DNA of 43,493 nt from Desulfovibrio sp. A2 (GCF_000226255.1 NZ_AGFG01000031.1:1-43493), one strand, 5' to 3'. Shown: positions 15,899 to 24,199, numbered from the stretch's first letter. Notes: a model not told the origin generated them from the sequence alone. Made by a program: numbers and translations.

Positions 15899-16255
15899 CT
15901 ACGCTTCGCAATTCTCCCCAAACCATGTTTTCATTCTTTTCTTGGCCATTTCTTTGTCTTCTTCCGATATGTGCATTGCTACAGCTGCATAGGCAGCTGC
16001 CAGCGCACCAAGATCATCAACGTATCCGACAACAGGCACAATGTCGGGCACAGCATCTATTGGCAAGATAAAATATGCCAAAGCAGATACTATGATGCTC
16101 TTTGCCCACATGGGAGTGCTGTCTCTTTGCATCGTGTAGTAAAGTGTTAATGCGTGACTTATTACATCTTTCCCTGCATCGAGAGCGTGCTCGGCAACCT
16201 TATCCCAAAATGTTTTTTCGGAATATTCAGACTCATTCTTCTCTTCAGTGCTCAC
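15899..16255 (-). CDS. DUF1232 (YkvA-like) membrane-associated protein, cargo gene
   Basis: A 118-residue protein. Residues 50-95 carry the DUF1232 signature with two hydrophobic segments around YFILPIDAVPDIVPVVGYVD, followed by DLGALAAAYAA. GTG at 16255 is chosen because AGGAGG lies 5 bases upstream; longer versions lack a ribosome site. It is AT-rich, on the strand opposite to the phage operon, and forms a pair with the gene at 16273 (17-base gap). DUF1232 proteins are found near membranes and in some toxin and defence settings; the role here is unknown. Confidence 0.8.
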   Translation of the reverse strand: MSTEEKNESEYSEKTFWDKVAEHALDAGKDVISHALTLYYTMQRDSTPMWAKSIIVSALAYFILPIDAVPDIVPVVGYVDDLGALAAAYAAVAMHISEEDKEMAKKRMKTWFGENCEA

Positions 16256-16272
16256 ATGCTCCTCCTTTCTGT

Positions 16273-16977
16273 TTAGTTGAACAACAACTTCATTTTTTCG
16301 AACAACAAGCTTGCGACTAGAGAGGCGATGACGCCATATGCAAAGCCGCATGCATGTGCCTTTATTATGTCTTTGTTTTTCTGATAGTAAGCGTCAAATG
16401 CATTCTTTAAATTCTTAAAATTTGCATTTGAAAGTGCTGTAGTGTTCGCCTGTGTTTTTATTATGCACTTTACAAATGATATTATATGGCGATGTTCAAC
16501 GTCACTTGCCATCTTAAAAAGACGCCATACAAATCCCTTATCCTTCTGTTCGTGAACTTCTGACTTGCATGGTTCGATATAAAAAACAACATGGCCCATT
16601 GTTGTTTGCATTATGTAGCCGACAGTTCCATGCTCTACGACGTAGGATGAGTGCTTTTTTCCATCTTTAATTTCAAGTTTTTTAACAGGTAGAGGTATCT
16701 TTCCAAATCTTATCGCTATGTAATCCCTTCCATATTCAACATTTTCAATTTCAAATGGTGTCCCTTTAAATTTTTCGAAATTCTCCCTGTCGACATCGCT
16801 TGAATATATATACAGTCCTTCACCATTTGCTATGGTCGAGGCTTCTTTGGCTTCTTCAAAATATTCTTCTGCAATTTTTTTGATTCGTGGCCAGTCCTCG
16901 AAATTTTCCTTTCTCAGTTTTGTGTTTTTTTGCCGCACTGCATTAAGCCAGCGGAATGATCTGTCGAAAAAAGCCAT
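16273..16977 (-). CDS. Unrecognised AT-rich cargo protein with C-terminal membrane segment
   Basis: A 234-residue protein. The N-terminal 60 residues are helical and charged (RIKKIAEEYFEEAKEAS); the middle is beta-rich (VEYGRDYIAIRFGKIPLPV, YVVEHGTVGYIMQTTMGHVV). Residues about 213-228 (GFAYGVIASLVASLLF) form a single membrane anchor just before a short basic tail. It would therefore sit on the inner membrane with its bulk in the cytoplasm. GAGGGG precedes the ATG. It is the first gene of the DUF1232 pair. A superinfection-exclusion or abortive-infection role is possible but unproven. Confidence 0.7.
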   Translation of the reverse strand: MAFFDRSFRWLNAVRQKNTKLRKENFEDWPRIKKIAEEYFEEAKEASTIANGEGLYIYSSDVDRENFEKFKGTPFEIENVEYGRDYIAIRFGKIPLPVKKLEIKDGKKHSSYVVEHGTVGYIMQTTMGHVVFYIEPCKSEVHEQKDKGFVWRLFKMASDVEHRHIISFVKCIIKTQANTTALSNANFKNLKNAFDAYYQKNKDIIKAHACGFAYGVIASLVASLLFEKMKLLFN

Positions 16978-17010
16978 ACAAAGCCCCTCGCACCTGTATT
17001 TATTTGTTTG

Positions 17011-17039
17011 CGCATAGCTCGTACAGCTTGCGGACGCAA
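17011..17039 (-). promoter_or_regulatory. Candidate promoter of the first cargo pair
   Basis: TTGCGT (17034-17039), a 17-base spacer and TATGCG (17011-17016) on the minus strand, about 35 bases before the ATG at 16977. Each box matches the consensus moderately. A cargo promoter of its own is expected because the late operon reads the other way. Confidence 0.4.
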
Positions 17040-17053
17040 TGGCTTAGACCACC

Positions 17054-17081
17054 TACGATCCTCCCCAAAAGGAGGATCGTA
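17054..17081 (+). promoter_or_regulatory. Hairpin that buries the holin ribosome binding site
   Basis: TACGATCCTCC (17054-17064) and GGAGGATCGTA (17071-17081) form a perfect 11-bp stem with loop CCAAAA. The 3' arm contains the GGAGG of the holin gene and the A of its ATG. In the folded state ribosomes could not bind, so holin translation should be low until the structure is opened. It is not followed by a T-run. Confidence 0.7.
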
Positions 17082-17482
17082 TGCGTTTTACCCCCCGAAA
17101 ACTTCCCCGGTTCCGTCCTCCGCGCATGGGCTGGTGCATGGCGCTGGCCGTTGTGCTGCTGCTTGGCGTGGCCCGTTTTGCGCCGCAGAACCTGCCCGTC
17201 ATCATGTACAAGGGCTCGCTGCTCACGCTGGCCAGCGTGGGCGGCTACTGGCTGGCCCGCTGGGTGTTTCCCTATGGCCGCCCCGACCAGTGGCTGACCG
17301 GTGACCGCGCGGTAACCCTTGCCGCCAGCGCCGGGGCCATGCTGTCGGAGCGCATGGGCGTTTCGCTGCCCATCGGTCCCGGCACCGTGCTGGCCGTGGC
17401 CGTGGGCATGGCCTGCGTGAGCATGATCTGCCGTGCCCTGCTGATGCTGGGGGCCATGCTGGCCGTGGGGCTGGGCCTGTGA
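17081..17482 (+). CDS. Putative holin
   Basis: A 133-residue membrane protein with a basic N-terminus (MRFTPRKLPRFRPPR) and about three hydrophobic segments: residues 17-34, 48-64 (LLTLASVGGYWLARWVF) and about 98-133. The segment YKGSLLTLASVGGYW followed by PYGRPD is typical of the holin-like proteins at the start of the lysis module in Mu-like phages. It would let the muralytic enzyme reach or act on the wall at a set time. Its ribosome site lies inside a strong hairpin. The stop overlaps the next start. Confidence 0.75.
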   Translation: MRFTPRKLPRFRPPRMGWCMALAVVLLLGVARFAPQNLPVIMYKGSLLTLASVGGYWLARWVFPYGRPDQWLTGDRAVTLAASAGAMLSERMGVSLPIGPGTVLAVAVGMACVSMICRALLMLGAMLAVGLGL

Positions 17483-18144
17483 TGCTCATGCGCCATCTGC
17501 CTGCGCGGCAATTTCGCCCCCTCATCCTGTGCGCGCTGCTTCTGCTCTGCGCACTCCCCGCCATCTCCCACGCTGCCACCATCCCGCCGGATGCCTTGTG
17601 CCACCGGGCCACGCTTACCCGTGAAGCCCGGTTCCGCTTCGGCATGGATGCGCCGGTGGCCACCTTTGCCGCGCAGATCCACCAGGAGAGCGAATGGCGC
17701 GCCGGGGCGGTTTCGCCCGTGGGCGCGCAAGGGCTGGCCCAGTTCATGCCCGGCACCGCCCGCTGGCTGCCCACGGTCATGCCCGATACGGGCCAGCCCG
17801 CGCCGTTCAACCCCGCGTGGGCCATCCGGGCTCTGGTGGCCTACGACTGGTGGATCCTGCAACGGGTGCGCGCCGCCACCCCCTGCGACCGCATGGCCAA
17901 GGGGCTGGCCGGGTACAACGGCGGCCCCGGCTGGCTGACGCGCGACGAGCGCAAGGCCGCCGCGCAGGGGCTGGACCCGGACGTGTGGTGGGGCAGTGTG
18001 GAAACCGTCAACGCGGGCCGCAGCCGTGCCGCCTTCCGCGAGAACAGGGGCTACCCCCGGCGCATCCTGCTGGTGTTGGAGCCGGTCTACATGGCGGCGG
18101 GCTGGGGCGCGGGTTCCTGCCCGGCGCAAGGGGGGCGCTCCTGA
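17482..18144 (+). CDS. Lytic transglycosylase (SLT-type endolysin) with signal sequence
   Basis: A 220-residue protein. Residues 1-32 form a signal or signal-arrest sequence (basic start, LILCALLLLCALPAISHA, cleavage after AHA-like site). The SLT domain has the catalytic Glu69 in QIHQESEWRAG, then SPVGAQGLAQFMPGTARWL and later GLAGYNGGPGWL. It cuts the glycan strand of peptidoglycan during lysis. TGATG coupling with the holin favours the ATG at 17482 (GTG at 17479 is the alternative). The following spanin gene starts in its stop codon. Confidence 0.9.
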   Translation: MLMRHLPARQFRPLILCALLLLCALPAISHAATIPPDALCHRATLTREARFRFGMDAPVATFAAQIHQESEWRAGAVSPVGAQGLAQFMPGTARWLPTVMPDTGQPAPFNPAWAIRALVAYDWWILQRVRAATPCDRMAKGLAGYNGGPGWLTRDERKAAAQGLDPDVWWGSVETVNAGRSRAAFRENRGYPRRILLVLEPVYMAAGWGAGSCPAQGGRS

Positions 18145-18563
18145 TGCTCGACGCCATCACCGCCTTCCTTTCGCCCAAGCCCCGCCTGCTCGCGCTGGCC
18201 GCCGTGGCCGTGGTCCTGCTGGTGGCGCTGGCCGCCGTGGGAGTGCGTTGCGCCCTGGTGCAGGCCGAGTTGCGCACGGAACAGGCCACGCACGCCACCA
18301 CAAGGGAACAGCTTGCCGCCGCCGTGGCGGAGGGCAACCGCTGGGCCGCCGTGGCCCGGCAGGCCAACGCCACGGCGGACGCGCAGGCGGAATACGCCGC
18401 CGCCTGCATCGAACGGGAGCAGAAGACCGCCACGGATGCCGCAGCCCGCGCGGCCATCCTTTCCACCGTCAAACCCCGCCCGCGCACCGATGCGGAGCGT
18501 CAGGAGGTTGTGGACGATGCCACGCGCATGGCCGCTGCTGATCGCCTCAATCGCCCTTGGTAG
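18144..18563 (+). CDS. Inner-membrane spanin (Rz-like)
   Basis: A 139-residue protein with one N-terminal membrane helix (about residues 12-35, PRLLALAAVAVVLLVALAAV) and a long periplasmic alanine/glutamate-rich coiled coil (about 40-110, RTEQATHATTREQLAAAVAE). This is the normal layout of an i-spanin, which disrupts the outer membrane together with a lipoprotein. The partner gene is embedded in its 3' end in another frame. TGATG coupling with the transglycosylase. Confidence 0.8.
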   Translation: MLDAITAFLSPKPRLLALAAVAVVLLVALAAVGVRCALVQAELRTEQATHATTREQLAAAVAEGNRWAAVARQANATADAQAEYAAACIEREQKTATDAAARAAILSTVKPRPRTDAERQEVVDDATRMAAADRLNRPW

Positions 18564-18798
18564 CGGCTGCGCGGCCCGGCCCGTGCCCGTGGTGCCTCCG
18601 GCCCCGGTGGTGGTGGGCGCAAAGCCCTGCGCCGCGCCGCCCCGGCCCGCGCTGCCGCCCGTGGACCGGGCCATGCCCTTTGACGCGCCCGCCAACGTGG
18701 ATGCGCTGCTGCGGCGCGACGACATCCACCGCAGCTATGCCGAAGCGCTGGAAGCCGCGCTTGCCTGTTACAAACGCCAGATCCCGGAGGGTCGATGA
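18517..18798 (+). CDS. Outer-membrane lipoprotein spanin (Rz1-like), embedded start
   Basis: A 93-residue protein whose first 47 bases overlap the i-spanin in a different frame. Residues 1-17 are a lipoprotein signal (MPRAWPLLIASIALGSGC) with the cysteine at 18; the segment after it is proline/valine-rich (RPVPVVPPAPVVVG), as in Rz1. AGGAGG lies about 9 bases before the ATG. It should be anchored in the outer membrane and bind Rz. The mature part is longer than the classic Rz1, ending in a helix (RSYAEALEAALACYK). Confidence 0.8.
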   Translation: MPRAWPLLIASIALGSGCAARPVPVVPPAPVVVGAKPCAAPPRPALPPVDRAMPFDAPANVDALLRRDDIHRSYAEALEAALACYKRQIPEGR

Positions 18799-19289
18799 AC
18801 CCCGCAGACATCACCAAACTCGTGCAGGCCCTGCAAGTGATCGCAGGCATCCTGCAACAGCTCGGCGTGCCGGGCCTTGTGGCCATCATGCTTGCCGGGC
18901 CTGCCGCCGTGCTGATCACCGTGCTGGTTCTCGACCATCTGCGTGGCCGCAAGCAGGCCGAGCTGCTGGAAACCTACCGGCAGGACGTGGCCGCCATGGT
19001 GGCCGCCCTACAGGCGGAATCGGACAACCGGCGCGAAGAAGCGTCCGGCAGGCTGGAAACCTACCGGGCCGACATGCAGACCGTGCTGCGCCAACTGGGC
19101 GAACACCAGAAGGAAACGGCCCAGTACTACCGCGACAATGTGGAACTGGTGAAGGTGTACGAGCGCATGGCCAACGACTTGACCGACGTGGTGGTCAGCA
19201 ACACCCGCACCATGGAGCGCGTGGTGAACCTGATCGAAAACAACATGAGCTGTCCGGCTGCACGGCAGGCCGCACGGGGGAACAAATGA
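18795..19289 (+). CDS. Membrane-anchored coiled-coil protein of the lysis/packaging junction
   Basis: A 164-residue protein with a hydrophobic helix at about 26-48 (GLVAIMLAGPAAVLITVLVL) and a long coiled coil from 50 to 150 (ETYRQDVAAMVAALQAESDN and later QKETAQYYRDNVELVKVYE). Small proteins of this build lie between spanins and terminase in several Mu-like prophages. It may belong to the lysis set or be a membrane-bound scaffold; the function is not known. The ATG overlaps the Rz1-like stop. Confidence 0.65.
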   Translation: MNPADITKLVQALQVIAGILQQLGVPGLVAIMLAGPAAVLITVLVLDHLRGRKQAELLETYRQDVAAMVAALQAESDNRREEASGRLETYRADMQTVLRQLGEHQKETAQYYRDNVELVKVYERMANDLTDVVVSNTRTMERVVNLIENNMSCPAARQAARGNK

Positions 19290-19528
19290 GCGAACGCACC
19301 CAGTACATGGGCCAGCGCGTGGAACTGCGCCAGCAGCGCCAGCGGGTGGCCCTTGATTGCGAGGCCCTGCGCGACCGGCTGCGCCTGGCGCTGCCCCTTG
19401 CGGAAGAAGTGTCCGCCATCGACCGCGAGGTGGTGGTGAACGCGGCCATGGCCCTGCACGAACGCCTGGGCGAGTTGCAGGGCATCGACCGCAAGCTGGC
19501 CATCCTCAACCGCGAACTGGGCGACTAG
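19286..19528 (+). CDS. Small helical protein upstream of terminase
   Basis: An 80-residue, almost wholly helical, charged protein (MSERTQYMGQRVELRQQRQR, then EEVSAIDREVVVNAAMALHE and a C-terminal LGELQGIDRKLAILNREL). It starts in an ATGA overlap with the previous gene and ends 25 bases before the small terminase. It resembles the small gp26-like proteins found in this place in Mu-like phages. The role is unknown, possibly linked to packaging. Confidence 0.65.
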   Translation: MSERTQYMGQRVELRQQRQRVALDCEALRDRLRLALPLAEEVSAIDREVVVNAAMALHERLGELQGIDRKLAILNRELGD

Positions 19529-19552
19529 CCCCGAAGCGAGCAGGGAGCCACC

Positions 19553-20152
19553 ATGGGCAGGGAGCACGAACCGGAAACCGTCTGGCGCGCGCAGGAACTG
19601 TACTGCTCCGACCGCCTGACCTTCGAGGGCGTGGCGGCGGCCACCGGCGTGGCCGTCTCCACCCTGTGCCGCTGGGCCGACAGATACGGCTGGCGCGAAA
19701 AGCGAGAGGAACTGGCACGGGCCGAAAGCGAGATCCGCGCAGACAAGGTGCTGGCCCGGTCCAAGACGCTGAAGGCCCTGCTGAACAAGCCGGATGCGCA
19801 GAACGCCTTTGCCGTGTCCGCGCTGGAAACGCTGGCCCTCAAAGAGGCGGAGGCCGCCCGGCAGGGGCAGGCCCTGCCGGATGCCGCCACGGGCGAGCTG
19901 CCCGCCATCCGCACGCGGGCCGATGCCGTGGCAGCCGTGCGCATCGCCGTGGAGCGCCGCCTGCACATGCTGCTGGCCCGCCCGGAATCTGTGGATCTGC
20001 GCGCCCTGCAAGAGGTGCAACGATGCCTTGATTTGCTGGCCACGCTGGAACGCTCCGTCGCGCCGGACGAAGACCCGGCGGACGCCGCGCGCACGCGGGG
20101 CATCCCTGCCGACATCGCCCAAACCCTGCGCGAAGCGTTGGGGCTCAAGTAG
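19553..20152 (+). CDS. Terminase small subunit, Mu gp27-like
   Basis: A 199-residue protein. Residues 5-50 carry an HTH typical of DUF1804-type small terminases (ETVWRAQELYCSDRLTFEGV, AAATGVAVSTLCRWADRYGW, REKREELA). A helical oligomerisation region follows and the C-terminus is mixed. It would recognise phage DNA next to the packaging start and recruit gp28. GGAGCC lies upstream of the ATG, and the large subunit begins 9 bases after its stop. Confidence 0.88.
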   Translation: MGREHEPETVWRAQELYCSDRLTFEGVAAATGVAVSTLCRWADRYGWREKREELARAESEIRADKVLARSKTLKALLNKPDAQNAFAVSALETLALKEAEAARQGQALPDAATGELPAIRTRADAVAAVRIAVERRLHMLLARPESVDLRALQEVQRCLDLLATLERSVAPDEDPADAARTRGIPADIAQTLREALGLK

Positions 20153-20161
20153 GAAACAACC

Positions 20162-21637
20162 ATGTCCGCAGACATCCTGCTGGGCTACCAGCGCGCATGG
20201 ATAGACGACAAGCACCCCGTGAAGTGGTGGGAAAAGTCCCGCCGTATCGGCGCAAGCTGGGCAGAGGCGCTGGACGCCGTGCTGGCCGCATCGCTGGCGC
20301 GCGAGCACGGCGGGCAATCCACCTACTACCTTGCCTACAACAAGGACATGACCGAGCAGTTCATCAAGGACTGCGCGTGGTGGGCGCGCGCCCTGAACGT
20401 GGTGGCCGGGCAGATAGAGGACGGGCTGTGCCTGCTGGGCGACCCGGACCGCGACGTGCTGGTCTACCGCATCCGCTTTGCCAGCGGGCACGAGGTGGTC
20501 ACCCTGCCGTCAGAGGCGCGCAGCCTGCGCTCCAAGCAGGGGCGCGTGGTCATCGACGAGGCGGCCTTCGTGGACAACCTGGAGGAGGTGCTGAAGGCGG
20601 CCATGGCCCTTTTGATGTGGGGCGGGCAGGTGCGCGTCATCTCCACCCACAATGGCGAGGAAAACCTGTTCAACGAGCGCATTCAGGAAATCCGGGCCGG
20701 AAAGTGGGACTATGCCCTGCACCGCACCACGCTGGACGATGCGCTGGGCCACGGCCTGTACAGGGCCATCTGCCGCCAGCTCGGCACGCCATGGTCGCCG
20801 CAGGCAGAAACCGCGTGGCGCGCGGACATCGTGCATCGGCACGGCGACAACGCGGACGAGGAACTGTTCTGCATCCCCAAACGCAGCGGCGGCGCATGGC
20901 TGCCCGGCGCGCTGATCGAAGGGTGCATGGCCGAGCAGGCGGCGGACGTGCCGGTGCTGCGCTGGCGGCCCCCGGTGGACACCTTTGTGGATGTGCCCCT
21001 GCCGCAGGCGGAGGCCATGGTGGCCGCGTGGCTGGAAGAGCACGTGGCCCCGCTGCTGGCCGTGCTGCCCAGGGACCGCAACCACTACGTGGGCGGCGAC
21101 TTTGGGCGTTCGGGCGACCTTTCGGTGTTCTGGCCGCTGACGGAACGGGCAGACCTGACCATGGCCACCCCGTTTCTGCTGGAACTGCGCGATGCCCCGT
21201 TCCGCACGCAGGAACAGATTCTGACCTACCTCATCAACGGGTTGCCCCGCTGGGGCGGCGTGTCTCTGGATGCGCGCGGCAACGGGCAGGCCCTTGCCGA
21301 GTACGCCCGCCAGACGTGGGGGCCTTCCATGGTGGCCGAGGTAATGCTATCGGAGGGCTGGTATCGTGAGCACATGCCCCGCGTGAAGGCGCGCATGGAA
21401 GACCGCACCATCGTCCTACCCCGCGATGCGGACGTGAAGGACGACCTGCGCAACCTGCGCATGGTGCGCGGCGTGCCCAGGGTGCCGGAAACCCGCAACC
21501 GGGGCGGTAACGGCCAGCGGCACGCGGATTCTGCCGTGGCGCTGGCGCTGGCCCTGCATGCGCAGGCCACGCTGGGGGCGGTGGAGCCGTGGGAAGTGGA
21601 GACGGTGGAGAGATTAGGAACCTCTCCGTTTATGTAA
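20162..21637 (+). CDS. Terminase large subunit, Mu gp28-like
   Basis: A 491-residue packaging ATPase and nuclease. The ATPase motifs are EKSRRIGASW (25-34, Walker A-like with arginine) and GRVVIDEAAF (127-136, Walker B). The RNase H-like nuclease begins with YVGGDFGRSGDLSVFW (about 310-325) and ends near GQRHADSAVALALAL. It packs Mu-type headfuls from an integrated copy into procapsids. The last codons lie in an AT-rich stretch and overlap the end of the convergent cargo gene by 24 bases, which suggests that the cargo insertion reshaped the C-terminal tail. Confidence 0.93.
   Translation: MSADILLGYQRAWIDDKHPVKWWEKSRRIGASWAEALDAVLAASLAREHGGQSTYYLAYNKDMTEQFIKDCAWWARALNVVAGQIEDGLCLLGDPDRDVLVYRIRFASGHEVVTLPSEARSLRSKQGRVVIDEAAFVDNLEEVLKAAMALLMWGGQVRVISTHNGEENLFNERIQEIRAGKWDYALHRTTLDDALGHGLYRAICRQLGTPWSPQAETAWRADIVHRHGDNADEELFCIPKRSGGAWLPGALIEGCMAEQAADVPVLRWRPPVDTFVDVPLPQAEAMVAAWLEEHVAPLLAVLPRDRNHYVGGDFGRSGDLSVFWPLTERADLTMATPFLLELRDAPFRTQEQILTYLINGLPRWGGVSLDARGNGQALAEYARQTWGPSMVAEVMLSEGWYREHMPRVKARMEDRTIVLPRDADVKDDLRNLRMVRGVPRVPETRNRGGNGQRHADSAVALALALHAQATLGAVEPWEVETVERLGTSPFM
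21608..21628. terminator. Terminator-like hairpin at the terminase/cargo junction
   Basis: GGAGAG (21608-21613) pairs with CTCTCC (21623-21628), with two extra A-T pairs inside. It covers the ends of both convergent genes and could stop readthrough in both directions. A weak T-rich stretch follows on the plus strand. Confidence 0.45.
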
Positions 21638-22546
21638 ATTGCTTTGCTCTTCCGTAGACATGCAACGAATGCACATCTTTCTTAAGTCTTCAACAATGAA
21701 CACATTATGATCATTATCTTGCCTGCCTATAAAAAATATATATATCCTTGCTCCGTTAATCTGGCGCTTTGAATCTATTATGCGCTGAAATTCTGTGCGG
21801 TATCTGGATATTCCCTTTTCAGTATGCCGATGCAGGAATTTGTTCTTGTATACTTCAACTAGATACTCGCCTGGACGTTTCGAATCCGGAACACCATCAT
21901 CAGCCTTCCTGTAGATGTGGAATATAAATCTGTCGTCCTTTTCTTCCATTGGAGTTCGCATGCTAAGCATGCCAAAATACACATTATTTCTACTGTGGTT
22001 TGGATATGAGTATTTACCGTCGTTATACGTAGGCCTGCGAACTAAACGGAATATATCCGCGTATGAACCATCTGCAACGCCACGAATTTTTAGGTTTTCA
22101 TTGCGACGATTATGGCATTTAACGTAAAATTCAACTATTCCTTTGAGTGATGAATATATTTTTTCATGCACATCATCTTGCGCGTAATATTCGAAGTCAT
22201 CGTCGCCGTAATTTTCTATGTTTTGACCACTTGCGTTAATTTGAATATCCCCAGAAGGAGCAGCCCTGAATATTAGAACGCTCGGATGATCAATTGGCAA
22301 CCCATCAATTGATTCTCTTTTTTTGTCATTTTTTTGCTTTTTATTTATTGGGTTGTACGGGCAGCCAACTCCATGTCCACTTCTTGCTGAAAAATACGCG
22401 GTCCTTTTGTTTGTTATTTTGAAAGAACAAGGGGTTAGAATGGCGTCACATTCGGAGCAAACAAAGGATACATTCCTAGGGTCAGGGATTTCATAAAGTT
22501 CATCTGCTGATACAAAACGTTGCTGTGCATCACTCCAAGCGTCCAC
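21614..22546 (-). CDS. Zinc-finger cargo protein with CoiA-like N-terminus, function unknown
   Basis: A 310-residue, AT-rich gene antisense to the late operon. Residues 10-65 resemble the N-terminal module of CoiA-like proteins: FVSADELYEIPD, then C30-S-E-C33, then YFSARSGHGVGC with H58 and C62, a likely C-C-H-C zinc site. The middle (about 120-240) is an alpha/beta domain with no motif that I can name. GTG at 22546 is chosen because GGAGG lies 6 bases upstream. It could be a sensor or nuclease subunit acting with the protein at 22835; this is inferred from proximity only. Confidence 0.7.
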   Translation of the reverse strand: MDAWSDAQQRFVSADELYEIPDPRNVSFVCSECDAILTPCSFKITNKRTAYFSARSGHGVGCPYNPINKKQKNDKKRESIDGLPIDHPSVLIFRAAPSGDIQINASGQNIENYGDDDFEYYAQDDVHEKIYSSLKGIVEFYVKCHNRRNENLKIRGVADGSYADIFRLVRRPTYNDGKYSYPNHSRNNVYFGMLSMRTPMEEKDDRFIFHIYRKADDGVPDSKRPGEYLVEVYKNKFLHRHTEKGISRYRTEFQRIIDSKRQINGARIYIFFIGRQDNDHNVFIVEDLRKMCIRCMSTEEQSNLHKRRGS

Positions 22547-22641
22547 GACATACCTCCAGCCTTAAGCGCAATGGATTAAGTCTTGCGTGTAAGGGGGCTC
22601 TCAAGGTCTCCATGCTCATTGTATGGATTGCGCACGTTCTG

Positions 22642-22825
22642 GCATCTTTCGCCGTTACCGCATAGCCCCCGACCCAAGCGCAAGAGGCTATGTCCTGTGG
22701 GCGACTCCTCGGCGTCCTGCCGGACTCCGCCCCGGGCTGCGTGCTCGCAACGACGACGTGGCGATGGCCTTGCACGCGCAGGTCGTTCTCAGTGTGGCAC
22801 GCCTAGGCAACCATATCGTATTAAT
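22642..22825 (+). pseudogene. Frameshifted remnant of a second portal (gp29-like) gene and its leader
   Basis: GCATAGCCCCC...CCAAGCGCAAGAGGCT (about 22670-22690) resembles the leader hairpin of the intact portal gene at 24303-24332, and the upstream GGCATC stretch also matches. From 22708 the coding part aligns with portal residues 46-65: LGVLPDSAP, a one-base deletion, then LRARNDDVA, against LGILPDPDPVLRTRNDDVA in the intact protein. Portal residues 1-45 are mostly missing. The similarity fades before 22835, where the next cargo gene ends. It is therefore a decayed fragment of a diverged portal allele. Confidence 0.75.
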
Positions 22826-22834
22826 TTGCAGTGG

Positions 22835-24199
22835 CTACTGCTCATTATCTATGAGTCTTATAATTTCAGAAAACGCAGCATCTTTGTCTGAAAAATTCAC
22901 GTCGGATATGATGCTTTCTGTATTTTTGCTATTGATGAAATCTTGAATTCTGTACACTATTATTTTTTTTGCAATAGCACCCCAGTCTTTGTCTACATCG
23001 TCCATAAAAACAATTATTGTCCATCCTTTGTGTCTGGCGATGTGATTGTTTAGCGCAATTCCGACACGTGCATTTAATGGGTATAAAATGCCGTCTTTTT
23101 GCTCAGCTACAACCTTCTTCCACTCCGTTACACCTTGAGTTGTGGCATTATTTTTAATTATATCCTCGCCATACAGCATGTTCATCGAAAGATGACTAAT
23201 GAGGTGGCCATCATTTAAATACGTCTCCGTGATTTCTTCTTCTGTATCGTATATGTGCAGTGCAATATCTTCGTGAAAAAATGCGTTTGGATCAAATTTG
23301 TTTTGCGCAAACGGGTTTATAAATACATGCAACCCGTCACACATGCTTTCATGGTAATCGCCACCCATGGCACTGATGAAGTACGGCACATCCCATGAGT
23401 CTTTTTGGTAGCGCACAGCCCAGAAAATGGTTTCAGGATATTCATCAGATATTAAGGCTTTTGCCTTTGTGGCTGTTGCTGTTGAGCTGAAAATTATCGC
23501 AGAGACTTCTTTCATTCTGTCATCAGTAAATATGCCAAGCTCAACAGTTGACTCATTTATCTTTACAACACTATCAACATACTCATTGCCAAGAATATGC
23601 ACATCGCCACGCTCTGTTTTATTGTATATTGGAGCGTTAAATTTATACAAAAGCTTACGTATTGCAGAGTCAGCTTGAACATAAAAAGAAGGCTGTTCAA
23701 ACGGTGCAATGCAAATAATGAATGGCTTATTTTCGACGTGCTTAAGTTTTGAATATTTTTCTATATAACTTTTATGCTTTGCAGATATTGCATTTGAAAG
23801 TCTAAGCATTGCAATGTTTTCAATTGTGTGTATCTCTTCTGGCGTTAGCCTCTCCATTTTCCCCTTGATCCATTCAGGATTCGCACCATCTGCATGCGAT
23901 GCTATTGTAGCTTCAAGAATTAAATTATCATTCCCTTTTGTTATACAAAAATCTGGGCTGCTATGCGAAAAATCTATGTCAAACCCAAGTTCTTTTAATA
24001 CTGCATAGATATAAAATTCCCAGAATGAAGAGTTAAACGACGTTTGAAATTCTTTTACGATCTTATTGTCCCTATCTTCAAATCCTTCAGTCCATTTTTC
24101 AATAACATCTCGAACAGGGGCGTGATGCTCCACAAGCAACGCTTTAAAATTTGGATGTAATTTTTCCTCAGGCACAATAATTTCAAATAATTTGAGCAT
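22835..24199 (-). CDS. PD-(D/E)XK-like cargo protein, candidate anti-phage nuclease
   Basis: A 454-residue, AT-rich gene antisense to the late operon. The N-terminal domain (about 50-100) shows helix-strand features of the restriction-endonuclease fold: E61 in SFWEFYIYAVLKELG, P-D83-F in SHSSPDFCI, and E96-A-T in LILEATIAS; the usual lysine is replaced by threonine. The rest, up to residue 450, is an alpha/beta region that I cannot name; proteins beginning this way are often labelled 'glycosaminoglycan attachment', an uninformative name. The ATG at 24199 has GGAG 7 bases upstream; four extra codons upstream are open but lack a ribosome site. Confidence 0.7.
   Translation of the reverse strand: MLKLFEIIVPEEKLHPNFKALLVEHHAPVRDVIEKWTEGFEDRDNKIVKEFQTSFNSSFWEFYIYAVLKELGFDIDFSHSSPDFCITKGNDNLILEATIASHADGANPEWIKGKMERLTPEEIHTIENIAMLRLSNAISAKHKSYIEKYSKLKHVENKPFIICIAPFEQPSFYVQADSAIRKLLYKFNAPIYNKTERGDVHILGNEYVDSVVKINESTVELGIFTDDRMKEVSAIIFSSTATATKAKALISDEYPETIFWAVRYQKDSWDVPYFISAMGGDYHESMCDGLHVFINPFAQNKFDPNAFFHEDIALHIYDTEEEITETYLNDGHLISHLSMNMLYGEDIIKNNATTQGVTEWKKVVAEQKDGILYPLNARVGIALNNHIARHKGWTIIVFMDDVDKDWGAIAKKIIVYRIQDFINSKNTESIISDVNFSDKDAAFSEIIRLIDNEQ

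Noticed and set aside
22623..22946. 107-codon plus-strand frame between the two cargo genes
   Set aside because: Its middle is the portal remnant and its end is the antisense of the nuclease-like cargo gene, so it is debris rather than a gene.
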